A stretch of 64,000 nucleotides of DNA from Nitrospirillum viridazoti CBAmc (GTDB taxonomy: Bacteria > Pseudomonadota > Alphaproteobacteria > Azospirillales > Azospirillaceae), in the NCBI RefSeq assembly GCF_000730165.1, contig NZ_CP022110.1, positions 1,371,501 through 1,435,500 on the forward strand. Reading direction: 5' to 3'. Under the pieces are notes generated by a model, which saw nothing but the letters and a program-made list of their open reading frames with translations, had not been told where the DNA came from and made no database searches. The position numbers were made by a program, and so were the translations under genes. Below, in pieces: positions 53,074 to 62,681 of this stretch (position 1 is the first letter of the stretch; every line of letters begins with the position of its first letter).

Positions 53074-53103
53074 TTGACTTGCATGATGATAGTGGCATAT
53101 ACC
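53074..53103 (+). promoter_or_regulatory. SDR-gene promoter
   Basis: TTGACT (53074-53079) and TATACC (53098-53103), spaced by 18 bases, point to the SDR gene. The intervening TGCATGATGATAGTGGCA has imperfect symmetry and is a candidate binding site for the divergent MarR regulator. Confidence 0.5.
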
Positions 53104-53167
53104 AGCTTCGTGATCAATGACGCCGACGGCGCCCCGCTTCCACCACTTCTTCCAAAAGGAAACTCCC

Positions 53168-53965
53168 ATGAGCACCAAAGGTACCGCCCTCGTCACCGGC
53201 GCCTCTTCCGGCATCGGTGCCACCTATGCCGACCGTCTGGCCCGCCGCGGCTATGACCTGATCCTGGTGGCGCGCAACCAGGGCCGGCTGGAGGAGGCCG
53301 CCGCCCGACTGCGGGCCGAGACCGGCGTCAAGGTTGAGGTCCTGCCGGCCGACCTGTCCGTCCAGGCCGATGTGGAGACGGTGGAACGCCGCCTGCGCGC
53401 CGACGCCGCCATCACCCTGCTGGTGAACAACGCCGGCCTGGGCCCCAAGGAGGGCTCGCTGGGCAGCGACATCGCCTACCAGGACACCATGATCGCGGTG
53501 AACGTCACGGCGGTGAACCGCCTGGCCATCGCCGCCACCGACGCCTTCGCCGCCAAGGGTGCCGGTACCGTGGTCAACGTCGCCTCCGTCGTCGCCCTGA
53601 TCCCGGAGATGTTCAGCGGCACCTACGCCGCCACCAAGGCCTTCGTCCTGGCGCTGACCCAGTCGCTGCAGGCCGAGACCGCCAAGGCCGGCAAGGCCGT
53701 GAAGTTCCAGGCCGTGCTGCCCGGCCTGACGCGGACGGAGATTTTCGACCGTGTCGGCAAGTCCTTCGACGACCTGGACCAGAACATGGTCATGGAGGTG
53801 GGCGAGATGGTGGAGGCGGCCCTGGCCGGCCTGGACCAGGGCGAGCTGGTCACCATCCCCTCGCTGCCCAACCCGGCGGATTTCGACGCGGTGAACAAGG
53901 CCCGCTACGCCCTGGGCCCCAACCTGTCGCGCAACCACGCCGCCGACCGCTACAAGGCCGGCTGA
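53168..53965 (+). CDS. short-chain dehydrogenase/reductase
   Basis: The 265-residue classical SDR has ALVTGASSGIGATYADRLARRGYDL (cofactor glycine motif), NNAGLGPKEG, catalytic Ser in NVASVVAL, and YAATKAF (catalytic Tyr/Lys). It lacks a transit or membrane segment. AAAAGGAAA precedes the ATG at 53168, which is preferred over 53117. Substrate unknown; divergence from a MarR regulator suggests that an aromatic or electrophilic compound induces it. Confidence 0.92.
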   Translation: MSTKGTALVTGASSGIGATYADRLARRGYDLILVARNQGRLEEAAARLRAETGVKVEVLPADLSVQADVETVERRLRADAAITLLVNNAGLGPKEGSLGSDIAYQDTMIAVNVTAVNRLAIAATDAFAAKGAGTVVNVASVVALIPEMFSGTYAATKAFVLALTQSLQAETAKAGKAVKFQAVLPGLTRTEIFDRVGKSFDDLDQNMVMEVGEMVEAALAGLDQGELVTIPSLPNPADFDAVNKARYALGPNLSRNHAADRYKAG

Positions 53966-53969
53966 TCCG

Positions 53970-55442
53970 TCAGGGCGTGTCGACGTCCGTCCCGCTGGGC
54001 TTACGGTCCTTGAAGTCCAGCGGGGCGGGCGTCACGGCGCCCAGGCGGAAGACCGCCCGGTCGACATGGCGCCGCAACACCACGTCGACGTAGGTCGTCT
54101 GATTGGGCCGCAGGGCCATGGCCAGGCCGGCGCCATCGGTGCGGAACTCCACCGGGGCATAGCCGACGAAGCCGTCGCCGGCGGCGGGCCGCGCCTGGAC
54201 GCGCAGGCCGAAATGGGCGCCGGGCAGCTGCGCCATGACGTCGTAATCCAGATAGTAGACCAGGCAGTTGGGTGAGACGCTGTTGCGCTGCCGGTCGACG
54301 AAGAAGCCCTTGGGCAGGTTGTCCGGGGTGTAGTCCGGGCCGCCCAGCAGGTAGAGGTCGAAATCGTCCACCGCGTCGCCCTGGTCGTCGCGGATGCGGA
54401 AGACCAGCTGGCTGTGGCGTTGCCCTTCGTCCGGTTTGGCCAGGGCCACGGCCTGCTGGGTGGCGTCGGTCAGGGCCGAGAGTGCTGCCAGGCGGGCACC
54501 ATAGGCCGCCGGGCTGTCGACCTGCAGGCAGCGCAGGATTTCCGCCACCACCGGCTTGGCGGCGGCGTTCTGGGGCGTGACGCTGCCCATGATGCCCAGG
54601 CTGTCGCCGGAATGGCTGGCGTCGGGAATGACGCCGAAGGCCAGGGGCAGCTGCGGCGTCCGGGGTCCGCCGTCGGGGGTGAGCACGGCGGCCGGCTGCG
54701 CGTCGAAGTGCGGGTGCGGGTTGACCACCGCCGCCGCCGTTTCCACCAGCCTCAGGAACAGGCAGTTCAGGTTGGCCCCCGCCACGCGCACCACGCCGTC
54801 CGACCCTTCCTCCGCCAGGTAGGAATTGAGGAAGTCGTAGAAGTGGGCGTCGATGGTCTGCCCGGTCAGCACGAAGGGGTAGAGGTCCACGGCCACGGGG
54901 TCATAGTCCAGCCAGCGGCCGTTCAGGCGCCACTGGTCGGCGCTGCCCAGGGCCAGCCAGTCCAGGATGCGCTCCCCCGGTTCCACGCCGTTGAAGAAGG
55001 CCTTGATGCGGCCCACCCGCTCCTTGCCCAGGGTGGCGAGGGGGGAGCCGTGGTTGGCGGGCGCCAGCATGACCAGGTGGCGCAGCGGCGGCCGCCGCAG
55101 CCCCGCGCCGCCCCCCGCCCCGCCGTCATACAGCCGGCTCACCCATTCCCGCACCACCGGGCCACCCGTGGAATGGGTGACGCAGGAGAAGTCGGGCAGG
55201 GGCGTCCCTGCCGGGGCGCCGGGCGGCAGCAGCGCGTCGCGCAGCGCCCGGTCGAAGGCCCGCACCACGTCGGCCATGGTGACGGCATCCTGAAAGCTGA
55301 CGTAGCTGCCCAGGTGGATTTGCACCACCGTCAGGTTCAGGCCGGGCGCCGTCAGCGCCGCCTGTACCGCCAGGGCGTCCGGCAGGCCGCCGTAGGTCGC
55401 GGTGCTGGTGGCGCTCCAGCCGTGCACGAAAACCAGGATCAT
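53970..55442 (-). CDS. lipase-like alpha/beta hydrolase with C-terminal beta domain
   Basis: The 490-residue protein starts MILVFVHGWSATSTATYGG, with the oxyanion strand, and has the nucleophile VTHSTGGPVVREW (Ser in HSTGG, lipase-type). The triad partners are probably in the following 250 residues. The last 170 residues have strand-rich sequence (SQLVFRIRDDQGDAVDDFDLYLLGG), suggesting a separate beta sandwich. There is no signal peptide, so the protein appears cytoplasmic. The ATG at 55442 is chosen because longer frames have non-protein-like leaders. Substrate unknown. Confidence 0.78.
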   Translation of the reverse strand: MILVFVHGWSATSTATYGGLPDALAVQAALTAPGLNLTVVQIHLGSYVSFQDAVTMADVVRAFDRALRDALLPPGAPAGTPLPDFSCVTHSTGGPVVREWVSRLYDGGAGGGAGLRRPPLRHLVMLAPANHGSPLATLGKERVGRIKAFFNGVEPGERILDWLALGSADQWRLNGRWLDYDPVAVDLYPFVLTGQTIDAHFYDFLNSYLAEEGSDGVVRVAGANLNCLFLRLVETAAAVVNPHPHFDAQPAAVLTPDGGPRTPQLPLAFGVIPDASHSGDSLGIMGSVTPQNAAAKPVVAEILRCLQVDSPAAYGARLAALSALTDATQQAVALAKPDEGQRHSQLVFRIRDDQGDAVDDFDLYLLGGPDYTPDNLPKGFFVDRQRNSVSPNCLVYYLDYDVMAQLPGAHFGLRVQARPAAGDGFVGYAPVEFRTDGAGLAMALRPNQTTYVDVVLRRHVDRAVFRLGAVTPAPLDFKDRKPSGTDVDTP

Positions 55443-55480
55443 GGGCCCCCCAGCGTTACCCCGGGGCGCAGTATAGCCCC

Positions 55481-57772
55481 TTAGTATGCCACCCGCACCC
55501 GCACGCCATACAGGCGGGGCGGGCGGATGCTGGCGGTGTTGTAGCCGCCGCCCAGGGCCTGGGCGGGCTGGTAGCCGCTGGTCACTACCGCCTGGTTCTC
55601 CACGTTGTTGATGTAGCCCGTCAGGCTCCACCACGCATGGTCCGGGGTGTAGGTCAGGCGCAGGTTGGTCATGTGGTAGCCGCCCTGCAGCTGCTGCGGC
55701 GCGTAGTCGTACGCGGTCTGGTAGGAGGAGGAGAGGTGCACGTCCGCCGCCGCCGTGACGGTGCCGCCGCCGTCCAGGCGGAAGTCATGCTGATAGCCGA
55801 CGATGGCGGTCCAGCGCGGGGCGTTGATGGCCGGCTTGCCCGCGCAATCCACCGCCCAGATCTTGGCGGCGCCGACGGGTTTGGGCACCGCCGTGGCCGA
55901 GGCGTTGGTGTAGGCGCAGCCCACGGCGGGCGAGGCCCCCAGGCCGCTGTAGTAGCGGTAGTGGAAATCGTCGTAGGCGGTGTCCAGGTACTGGCCGCTG
56001 GCGGTCAGCAGATCGTCCGCCGTCACCTGCCACTTGCCGTCCACGGCCAGGCCGCGCATGTGCGCCCGGCCGGCGTTCTGCGTCACCAGCAGGGCGGCGT
56101 AGGGCGCCAGCGGCACGCCGGTCTGCACCGGGGCGGTGTAGGTGATCTGCTGGTCGCGGTATTCGTAATCGAACGCCTCCAGGTTCACCTGGGCCTTGCC
56201 GCCCAGAAGGCTGTTCTTCAGGCCCACGGTGTAGGCGGTCAGATGCTCCGGCCCATAATAGTCGCGCTGGTTGACGGGGGAGGAGAAGAAGCCCCCCGCC
56301 TTGAAGCCGGTGGCGACGCTGGCATACAGCAGGGAACCGGGGGCCACGTCGTAATCCGCCCCCACCTTCCAGCTGGCGCCGTTCCAGTCGTGCCTGTCCT
56401 GGCGCGGCAGCAGGGTGGGGAAGGCGGCGGAGAAGGTGTTGCTGCCGAACAGGAGGGACTGCACCTTTTCCTCATGCGACAGGCGCCCGCCGGCCGTCAG
56501 GCGCAGGCCCGGCGCCACGGCGTAGGTCACCTGGCCGTACACGGCCTCGGACTCGGTGTTCAGGTCGCCCTTGCCCACGGCGTGCTGAATGTAGTTGTCG
56601 TAATACTGGTTGGCGTAGAGCTGCTCATTGAAATAGCTGACGCCGCCCACCCAGCTCAGCGGCCCCCGGTCGTTAGAGGTGAGGCGCGCGTCGACGGAGG
56701 TGGCGCGGGAGCGGCCGGTCAGGCTGAAGGCGCTGGGCACATAGGCCAGGTAATCCTCATCCATGCCGCGATAGGCGGGGGTGAGGGTCAGGGTGGCGAA
56801 GCTGAACTCCTTCACGATGTCGGCCTTCAGGCCCCAGGACCTGTCGTCGATGAAGCCGTCGTTCCGGGCGTTGCGGATCAGCGGGTTCAGGCGGGCCACC
56901 GGCGGCAGGGCGGCGTAATAGGCCTTCACCGCCGCCGGGTCGGACGGGCCGACCCAGGGGTTGTCGCCGTTCACGAAGGGGTACTGCACCTGGGCGTCGC
57001 CCTTGCCGCCCCGGTGGGCGTAGTCGGCGGCCAGGCGCACATGCAGGTCGTCCGCCGGCTCCAGCAGCACCTGCACGCGGCCGGCCTGGCTCTGGTCGTC
57101 GTCATAGCCGTCGGAGAGATAGCCCTTGCGGTCCACCACCTGGGCCGCCACGCGCAGCGCCGCCTTGGTCGAGAGCGGCACGTTCAGGGCGCCCTCGCCC
57201 TTGCGCAGATTGTAGTTGCCGAATTCCAGCGAGGCGTGGCCCGAGGTCTGGCCCAGCACCGGCACCTCCGGCACGACGTTCAGCACGCCGGCCGAGGCGT
57301 TGCGGCCGTACAGCGTGCCCTGCGGCCCGGGCAGCAGCTCCAGCCGCTGCAGATCATAGAACGCCAGGCTGGCGCCGGCCGGGCGGGCGACGTAGACGCC
57401 GTCCAGGTTGAAGGCCACCGCCGGCTCAGCATAGCTGCTGATGATATAGCTGCCGATGCCGCGCACGTAGAGCTGCGGCGTGCCGCCGGCGGCCGGCGCC
57501 ACCACCAGGGCGGGCAGGGCGCGGGCCAGGTCGGCGGTGTTGGTCAGGCTGCCGGCCGCCAGGCTGTCGCCGGTCACGGCCTGCACGGCGATGGGGGCGG
57601 ACTGCAGCGTCTCCATCCGCTGTTCCGCCGTGACCACGATGTCCTTCAGCGTGACGTCCGCCGGGGCGGCGTCGCCAGTGGCGCTTTCGGCGGTGGCCCC
57701 TGCGGCGGCAAAGGGGGAAGCGGCCAGGAAAAGGGTGGCCATGGCCGTCGCCGGCCGGAACAGTCGGTTCAT
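55481..57772 (-). CDS. TonB-dependent outer-membrane receptor
   Basis: The protein of about 763 residues has a signal peptide, a TonB box region (VTLKDIVVTAEQR), the plug domain (YVRGIGSY, LYGRNASAGVLNVVPE) and a 22-strand barrel ending in YGVRVRVAY with terminal aromatic residue. It imports a large substrate such as a siderophore, vitamin or glycan, powered by TonB. ATG 57772 follows GGGGACACAG and is chosen over TTG at 57784. It is strongly paralogous to the receptor at 58071. Substrate unknown. Confidence 0.93.
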   Translation of the reverse strand: MNRLFRPATAMATLFLAASPFAAAGATAESATGDAAPADVTLKDIVVTAEQRMETLQSAPIAVQAVTGDSLAAGSLTNTADLARALPALVVAPAAGGTPQLYVRGIGSYIISSYAEPAVAFNLDGVYVARPAGASLAFYDLQRLELLPGPQGTLYGRNASAGVLNVVPEVPVLGQTSGHASLEFGNYNLRKGEGALNVPLSTKAALRVAAQVVDRKGYLSDGYDDDQSQAGRVQVLLEPADDLHVRLAADYAHRGGKGDAQVQYPFVNGDNPWVGPSDPAAVKAYYAALPPVARLNPLIRNARNDGFIDDRSWGLKADIVKEFSFATLTLTPAYRGMDEDYLAYVPSAFSLTGRSRATSVDARLTSNDRGPLSWVGGVSYFNEQLYANQYYDNYIQHAVGKGDLNTESEAVYGQVTYAVAPGLRLTAGGRLSHEEKVQSLLFGSNTFSAAFPTLLPRQDRHDWNGASWKVGADYDVAPGSLLYASVATGFKAGGFFSSPVNQRDYYGPEHLTAYTVGLKNSLLGGKAQVNLEAFDYEYRDQQITYTAPVQTGVPLAPYAALLVTQNAGRAHMRGLAVDGKWQVTADDLLTASGQYLDTAYDDFHYRYYSGLGASPAVGCAYTNASATAVPKPVGAAKIWAVDCAGKPAINAPRWTAIVGYQHDFRLDGGGTVTAAADVHLSSSYQTAYDYAPQQLQGGYHMTNLRLTYTPDHAWWSLTGYINNVENQAVVTSGYQPAQALGGGYNTASIRPPRLYGVRVRVAY

Positions 57773-57955
57773 CTGTGTCCCCAACGCATGGCGCTGTTGG
57801 CCGGGCCCGGTCGGGGGTCCGGGGCGCCGCTTGGGCGGACGCCGTTCGTGCCTATGCAGACGGGGGGCAGGAGACAGAAAAGAAGCGTTCCGCGCAACGA
57901 AATAATAATACGATTTTATAAGAATTTGTCACTGATGCGGTGGGAACACACGGGT

Positions 57956-58010
57956 GAACGGCGCCGCCCCGCCCCCTGACCTTGCCTGGTGGGCGGAAAC
58001 GGCGCCGTTC
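57956..58010. terminator. large hairpin between the two TonB receptors
   Basis: GAACGGCGCCG (57956-57966) and CGGCGCCGTTC (58000-58010) form a perfect 11-base stem, with a further GC-rich inner stem likely. It lies between the stop of the second receptor and the start of the first and probably separates their transcripts. Confidence 0.55.
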
Positions 58011-58070
58011 CCTCAATCAGTATTTGTGAAACACGGTTTTATTAATGCGCAGGCCGTTCAATACCGGCCC

Positions 58071-60389
58071 TTAATACCGCACCGTGGCGCGCACGCCGTA
58101 GGTGCGCGGCGGGCGGATGTTGGCGTAGTTCAGGCCATTGCCGAAGGCCTGGTTGGGCTGGAAGCTGGTGCTGACCACCGCCTGGTTTTCCACGTTGTTG
58201 ACATAGCCGGTGACGGACCACAGGTCGTCCGCCGCATTGTAGGTCAGGCGCAGGTTGGTCATGTGGTAACCGCCCTGCACCTGCTTCGCCAAATAATCGT
58301 AGGCGGTGTAGTAGGAGGCGGAGAGGTACATGTCCGCCGCCGCCGTCAGGCCGGACCCGTCGGCGAAGCGGAACTCATGCTCATAGCCCAGGTTGGCGGT
58401 CCAGCGCGGGGCGTTGGTGCCGGGCTTGCCGCTGCAGTTCACCGAGTAGATGGCGGAGGGCGGGACGGGCGCCGGGTTGGTGCCGGTGGCCAGCGTGGAC
58501 GGACAGCCGACGGAGGGCGGGGCGCCGAAGTTGGAGAAATAACTGTAGGTGAAGCTGGTGTAGCGGCTGGCGATATACTGCACGTTGGCGGTCAGCAGGT
58601 CCTGCGCCGTGGCCTTCCACCGCCCCTCCACCTCGAACCCGCGGATGCGCGACCGGCCCACATTCTGCGTCACGAACACCGGCGCGTAGGGGAAGCTGGA
58701 CACCCCGGTCAGCGAGGGCGCCAGATAGCTGATCTGCTGGTCGCGGTATTCATAGTCGAAGGCCTCGACGTTCAGCTGCACCTGGTTGTCCCAGAAGCGG
58801 TTCTTCACACCGATGCTATAGGCCGTCAGGTGCTCGGGGTTGAAGGTGTCGGGCCCGGCGCTGGCGAAGAAGCCGCCCGCCTTGAAGCCGGTGCCGATGT
58901 TAGCGTACAGCAGCGACTGTGGCGCCAGGTCGTAATCCACGCCCACCTTCCAGGTGGCGGCGTTCCAGATGCGGTCGTCGGCGCGGGTGGCCAGCGTGGG
59001 CTTGGCCGGGCTGAACGTGGCGGTGCCGAACTGGGTGTCCTGCGTCTTCTCCTCATGGGTGAAGCGGCCGCCGGCCGTCAGGCGCAGGCTGTCGGTCAGC
59101 GCGTAGGTCAGCTGGCCGAAGGCGGCCACCGTCTCATCCGTCAGCTTGCTGTCGATCACCGTTTCCTGGACCCAGTGGTCATAGTCCTGGTTGGCCGCCA
59201 CATCCTCGGTGAAGTAATAGACGCCGGCCAGCCAGGTCAGCGGCCCGCCGTCCCGGGACGCCAGCCGCGCCTCCACCGATTTCTGCTGGGCGTCGCTCTC
59301 CACCCGGAAGGCGGAGGGGATGTAGGACAGGTAGTCCTCATGCACCTCGCGATAGGCGGGGATGACGGTCAGGGTGGCGAAGCTGAAATCGTGGTTGATC
59401 TCGGCGTGCGTGCCCCAGAACTGGTCGTCGATGAAGCCGTCGCCCTTGGCGTTGCTGATCAGCGGGTTGTGGGCGGAGGCCGCCGGCAGGCCGGCGTAAT
59501 AGGCCGCGACCTCGCGCGGGTCGGACGGGCCGATCCAGGGATTGTCGGCGTCGGCGTAGGGGTACTGCACCTGACCGGAGCCCTTGCCGCCCCGGTGGTA
59601 ATAGTCGCCCGACAGGCGCACCCGCCAATCCTCCGTCGGCTCCAGCAGCAGTTGCAGGCGCCCGGCCTGGCCCTGGTCGTCGTTGTAGCCGTCGGTCAGG
59701 TAGCCCTTGCGGTCGATCACCATGCCGGAGGCGCGCAAGGCCGCCTTGTCGCTCAGCGGCACGTTGACGTAGGCGTCGCCCTTGCGCAGGTCGTAATTGC
59801 CGATGTCCAGCGTGGCGGCGGCCGACAGCGCGTCCAGCTTCGGCGTCTCCGGCAGCACGTTCAGCGCCCCACCCGAGGCGTTGCGGCCGTACAGCGTGCC
59901 CTGCGGGCCCTTCAGCACCTCCACCCGCTGGATGTCGTAGAAGAAGCCGTTGGCCCCGGCGGGGCGGGAGATGTAGATGCCGTCCAGGTTCACCGCCACC
60001 GACTGCTCGGCATATTGATTGGAGGCGAAGGTGCCGATGCCGCGCACATAGATCTGCGGCACCCCGCCCGCCGCCGGGGCGATCACCACCGAGGGCACGC
60101 TGCGCGTCAGGTCCGACACGTCGGCCACGCCCGCGTCCTTCAACGCCGCCCCGCCCAGGGCCGACACGGCGATGGGCGCGTTCTGCAGGCTCTGCTCCCG
60201 CCGCTCGGCGGTGACGACGATGTCCTCAAGCTGGCCGGTGTCCGCCGCTGCGGCGACGCCGGCGCCGGCCCCCTTGGCAGCGGGTGCCGCGGTCTGCGCC
60301 ACGGCGGTTGAGGAGAGGAGGGCGAGGCCCACGCCAGGCGTCAGCATAAGGGCGACGGCAGCCGTCGCCGGACGCACGATCCGGTGCAT
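58071..60389 (-). CDS. TonB-dependent outer-membrane receptor, paralogue
   Basis: The 772-residue receptor has a signal peptide (TAAVALMLTPGVGLALL), TonB box (LEDIVVTAERREQSLQ), plug (YVRGIGTFASNQYAEQSVAV, LYGRNASGGALNVLPETP) and a barrel ending YGVRATVRY. Many barrel segments (KGYLTDGYNDDQGQAGRLQLLLEP, GFKAGGFF, EYRDQQI) match the upstream paralogue, so the pair came from duplication. Start ATG 60389. It probably takes up a related compound. Confidence 0.93.
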   Translation of the reverse strand: MHRIVRPATAAVALMLTPGVGLALLSSTAVAQTAAPAAKGAGAGVAAAADTGQLEDIVVTAERREQSLQNAPIAVSALGGAALKDAGVADVSDLTRSVPSVVIAPAAGGVPQIYVRGIGTFASNQYAEQSVAVNLDGIYISRPAGANGFFYDIQRVEVLKGPQGTLYGRNASGGALNVLPETPKLDALSAAATLDIGNYDLRKGDAYVNVPLSDKAALRASGMVIDRKGYLTDGYNDDQGQAGRLQLLLEPTEDWRVRLSGDYYHRGGKGSGQVQYPYADADNPWIGPSDPREVAAYYAGLPAASAHNPLISNAKGDGFIDDQFWGTHAEINHDFSFATLTVIPAYREVHEDYLSYIPSAFRVESDAQQKSVEARLASRDGGPLTWLAGVYYFTEDVAANQDYDHWVQETVIDSKLTDETVAAFGQLTYALTDSLRLTAGGRFTHEEKTQDTQFGTATFSPAKPTLATRADDRIWNAATWKVGVDYDLAPQSLLYANIGTGFKAGGFFASAGPDTFNPEHLTAYSIGVKNRFWDNQVQLNVEAFDYEYRDQQISYLAPSLTGVSSFPYAPVFVTQNVGRSRIRGFEVEGRWKATAQDLLTANVQYIASRYTSFTYSYFSNFGAPPSVGCPSTLATGTNPAPVPPSAIYSVNCSGKPGTNAPRWTANLGYEHEFRFADGSGLTAAADMYLSASYYTAYDYLAKQVQGGYHMTNLRLTYNAADDLWSVTGYVNNVENQAVVSTSFQPNQAFGNGLNYANIRPPRTYGVRATVRY

Positions 60390-60588
60390 ATGTGTTCACT
60401 CCCTGCGCGGCCTTGTTGACCGGCCCATAGCCCCCACGGGGGAAACCCCGTGCTCTTCCAAGGGACTAAGGGCCGGGGCGCCGGTTCCCGGGCGCCTGCT
60501 GTGCCGCTACAGGCAAAGGTAGAACGCAATTATGCATTCATCAAATCGATAGGCTGGATAGGGATGTATCGGGGGAAGTGATGGCATC

Positions 60589-61536
60589 CTAGGATTTAGT
60601 TAACTTTTGTCCAATGTATAAGACCTTAATTTTTTCTTGGTTCTCAGGGACGGGCCACTGAAAATGTATTCTATATTGAAGTGGGTTGTGGACCTTTCCA
60701 TGCCACGGACAATAAATATCGGAACCAGAGCCCGGATCTCTAAATAAGAATATTTTCTTATTTTCCGGATCTTCGCTAGAAAAATCAGCCCCTTTGGCCA
60801 TAACGTTTACTCGAAGCCACTCTATGACAGCTGGAGAATTTTCTCCATGGTTGCGTAAAGCGATGGATAGATCATTCAACCTCCTTAGAATTCCAAATAT
60901 TCTGTCACTTGCCCCCTGGTCATAGGGATATCGTGCCATCTCCGAGATGGCTTGCTGATAGTTAATATAGAGAGAGTTTAATTCCGAATTCGCTCGGTCC
61001 AACATTTGATGCCAGCCGGGGCGAACTATGGGCTGTGGTAAGGCTTTTTCTAGCGAATCAAAAGACCAATCATTGGGAACTGTAGTTATTTCAGTAGTGC
61101 CTACGTGATCACGAATACATTCAACTTCCAGAATAGGAACTTCAAATTTCTGTATCCCCTCAAAGCTAAAAGCACGAGCGTCTTCGCCAAGCCATCGTCT
61201 CCGTGCAGCTTCACCAAGACCCTGCTCAGTTACATCTTCGAGGTGAAAGTACGTGATACCTTCACCTTCAGCGGGGCTTACCCAATAAGGACCTTTAGTT
61301 ATCCACGCTAAAGCAAGATTGCGAAGCGGCTGATCTTTTATCTGATATATAATATCAACGACTGTCCTATCCTGATGAGCGAATCGATATCTCAAATTTC
61401 TTGAGCAGGAAATATGGTGGTTAAATTTAATTGCCTTTATTCTTATAGATAGAATACGCTTTAGGTGTTCTAAAAACAGGGAAGTATCAGCATACTGTCT
61501 GTCAATCGACATATCATTTATCACTGACGTAGTCAT
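60589..61536 (-). CDS. unassigned third protein of the DUF262/DUF3696 operon
   Basis: The 315-residue, AT-rich gene starts two bases after the ATPase stop, so it is part of the same operon. I do not recognise a named domain. The N-terminal third has NLALAWITKGPYWVSPAEG and VTEQGLGEAARR; the middle is helical (ELNSLYINYQQAISEMARYPYD); the end carries IFLFRDPGSGSDIYCPWHGK with C276 and H279, then YRIHFQWP and KVLYIGQKLTK. The Cys/His pair may bind metal or belong to an active site. It could be the effector or sensor of the cassette. Confidence 0.85.
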   Translation of the reverse strand: MTTSVINDMSIDRQYADTSLFLEHLKRILSIRIKAIKFNHHISCSRNLRYRFAHQDRTVVDIIYQIKDQPLRNLALAWITKGPYWVSPAEGEGITYFHLEDVTEQGLGEAARRRWLGEDARAFSFEGIQKFEVPILEVECIRDHVGTTEITTVPNDWSFDSLEKALPQPIVRPGWHQMLDRANSELNSLYINYQQAISEMARYPYDQGASDRIFGILRRLNDLSIALRNHGENSPAVIEWLRVNVMAKGADFSSEDPENKKIFLFRDPGSGSDIYCPWHGKVHNPLQYRIHFQWPVPENQEKIKVLYIGQKLTKS

Positions 61537-61538
61537 AA

Positions 61539-62681
61539 TTAAATTAATCCTGCAAGGGTGGCTAGATCTTTTTCGGACTGGTCAAAAAAACCAGAAGGCC
61601 AGTTGCTTACTCCGCCCTCTTCATCTATTTCTGTTGAAATAATTTGGGGAAAGTCATCTTTTGATCCGGTAAAAAAATGAATAGATACTTGATTAGATTT
61701 TAATCTCTCTCCGCCTTTGACGGAAATTCTCGTGCCATTTAAAACATGGTCGCTATGGGTCTCCAGGATTACGTGCACACCAGAGGAAGCGATTGTAGCG
61801 AAGAATTTCGCTATATTTGATTGGGCTCTGGGGTGCAAATGAGCTTCCGGACTATCAACTATCAGAACTTGTCCAGGCTTTGCAAGCAAGCCGGCTATAA
61901 TTATCGGCAACGCATAACTTAAGCCATATCCGATATTTGCGGGTCTCTTCCAAGGCTCTGTCGTTGAACGGCGCATTTCCAATCTTACTAGTCCAGTTTG
62001 GTCTAGGAAGCCTGCATTGACTTCTGCACCAGGAAATAACTCACCGGCCCATGCTCCAACTTGCCGCCGTAGAGTTGTACCTTCTTCCTGTGGATGTCTG
62101 CGCTCCAAATCAACGTCTTCATCTAAAAATTGAGCTAACCACCAAGGAGCATATTCACCCATGGGCCCAACATCCGCATGTATTGGATCTACGTCTTCTG
62201 GCGATGGGAAAGTACTTTTCAGAGCACCGCGAGCAGCACCGATAAATATAATATTCTTAATTGAATTCAATAAATTTTTAAATATTTTATTTTCCTTATT
62301 GGAAAAATGATTCAATCTTTCCTGGTTATGGTCTTTTGCTTGCGGAGTAATGTCTAGAACTTCGAGAGCCGTCGACGAATTGCGATGACCTGCACCAAGT
62401 TTCCAAATCAAACTATAATCATCTAATCCTACCCCAATATCTAGTGTTCGAGAATCTCCGTGAAATATTTCTGAAACTGTTCCCAATTGAGTTAATGGTC
62501 CATTTAATGCCACACGCTTACTTTCATGTGCCCATCTAAGCTTCTGAGCTAGCAATAGCGGGGCCTGTAAGGTGGTCGATTTTCCACCAGCATTAACGCC
62601 TGTCAACAGGGTTAGCGGAGACAACGGTAGAACAATGTCATCAAAGCATTTGAAGTTTTTGATATATATCCTGTTAAACAT
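61539..62681 (-). CDS. AAA ATPase with DUF3696-type C-terminus
   Basis: The 380-residue SMC/OLD-like ATPase has Walker A GVNAGGKST (residues 28-36), a signature-like ANIGYGLSYALPIIIAGLL, Walker B VLIVDSPEAHLHP and switch His in VILETHSDH. The end reads STEIDEEGGVSNWPSGFFDQSEKDLATL, the GxxxWPxGFFDQ pattern of DUF3696. There is no attached TOPRIM nuclease. A strong AGGAGG site precedes the ATG, located within the end of the DUF262 gene (8-base overlap). It probably senses or moves along DNA or a phage signal. Confidence 0.92.
   Translation of the reverse strand: MFNRIYIKNFKCFDDIVLPLSPLTLLTGVNAGGKSTTLQAPLLLAQKLRWAHESKRVALNGPLTQLGTVSEIFHGDSRTLDIGVGLDDYSLIWKLGAGHRNSSTALEVLDITPQAKDHNQERLNHFSNKENKIFKNLLNSIKNIIFIGAARGALKSTFPSPEDVDPIHADVGPMGEYAPWWLAQFLDEDVDLERRHPQEEGTTLRRQVGAWAGELFPGAEVNAGFLDQTGLVRLEMRRSTTEPWKRPANIGYGLSYALPIIIAGLLAKPGQVLIVDSPEAHLHPRAQSNIAKFFATIASSGVHVILETHSDHVLNGTRISVKGGERLKSNQVSIHFFTGSKDDFPQIISTEIDEEGGVSNWPSGFFDQSEKDLATLAGLI

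Noticed and set aside
55637-60311. Two plus-strand open frames of nearly 800 codons opposite the TonB receptors
   Set aside because: Low-complexity Gly/Val/His-rich translations without motifs; the minus strand encodes two full receptors.
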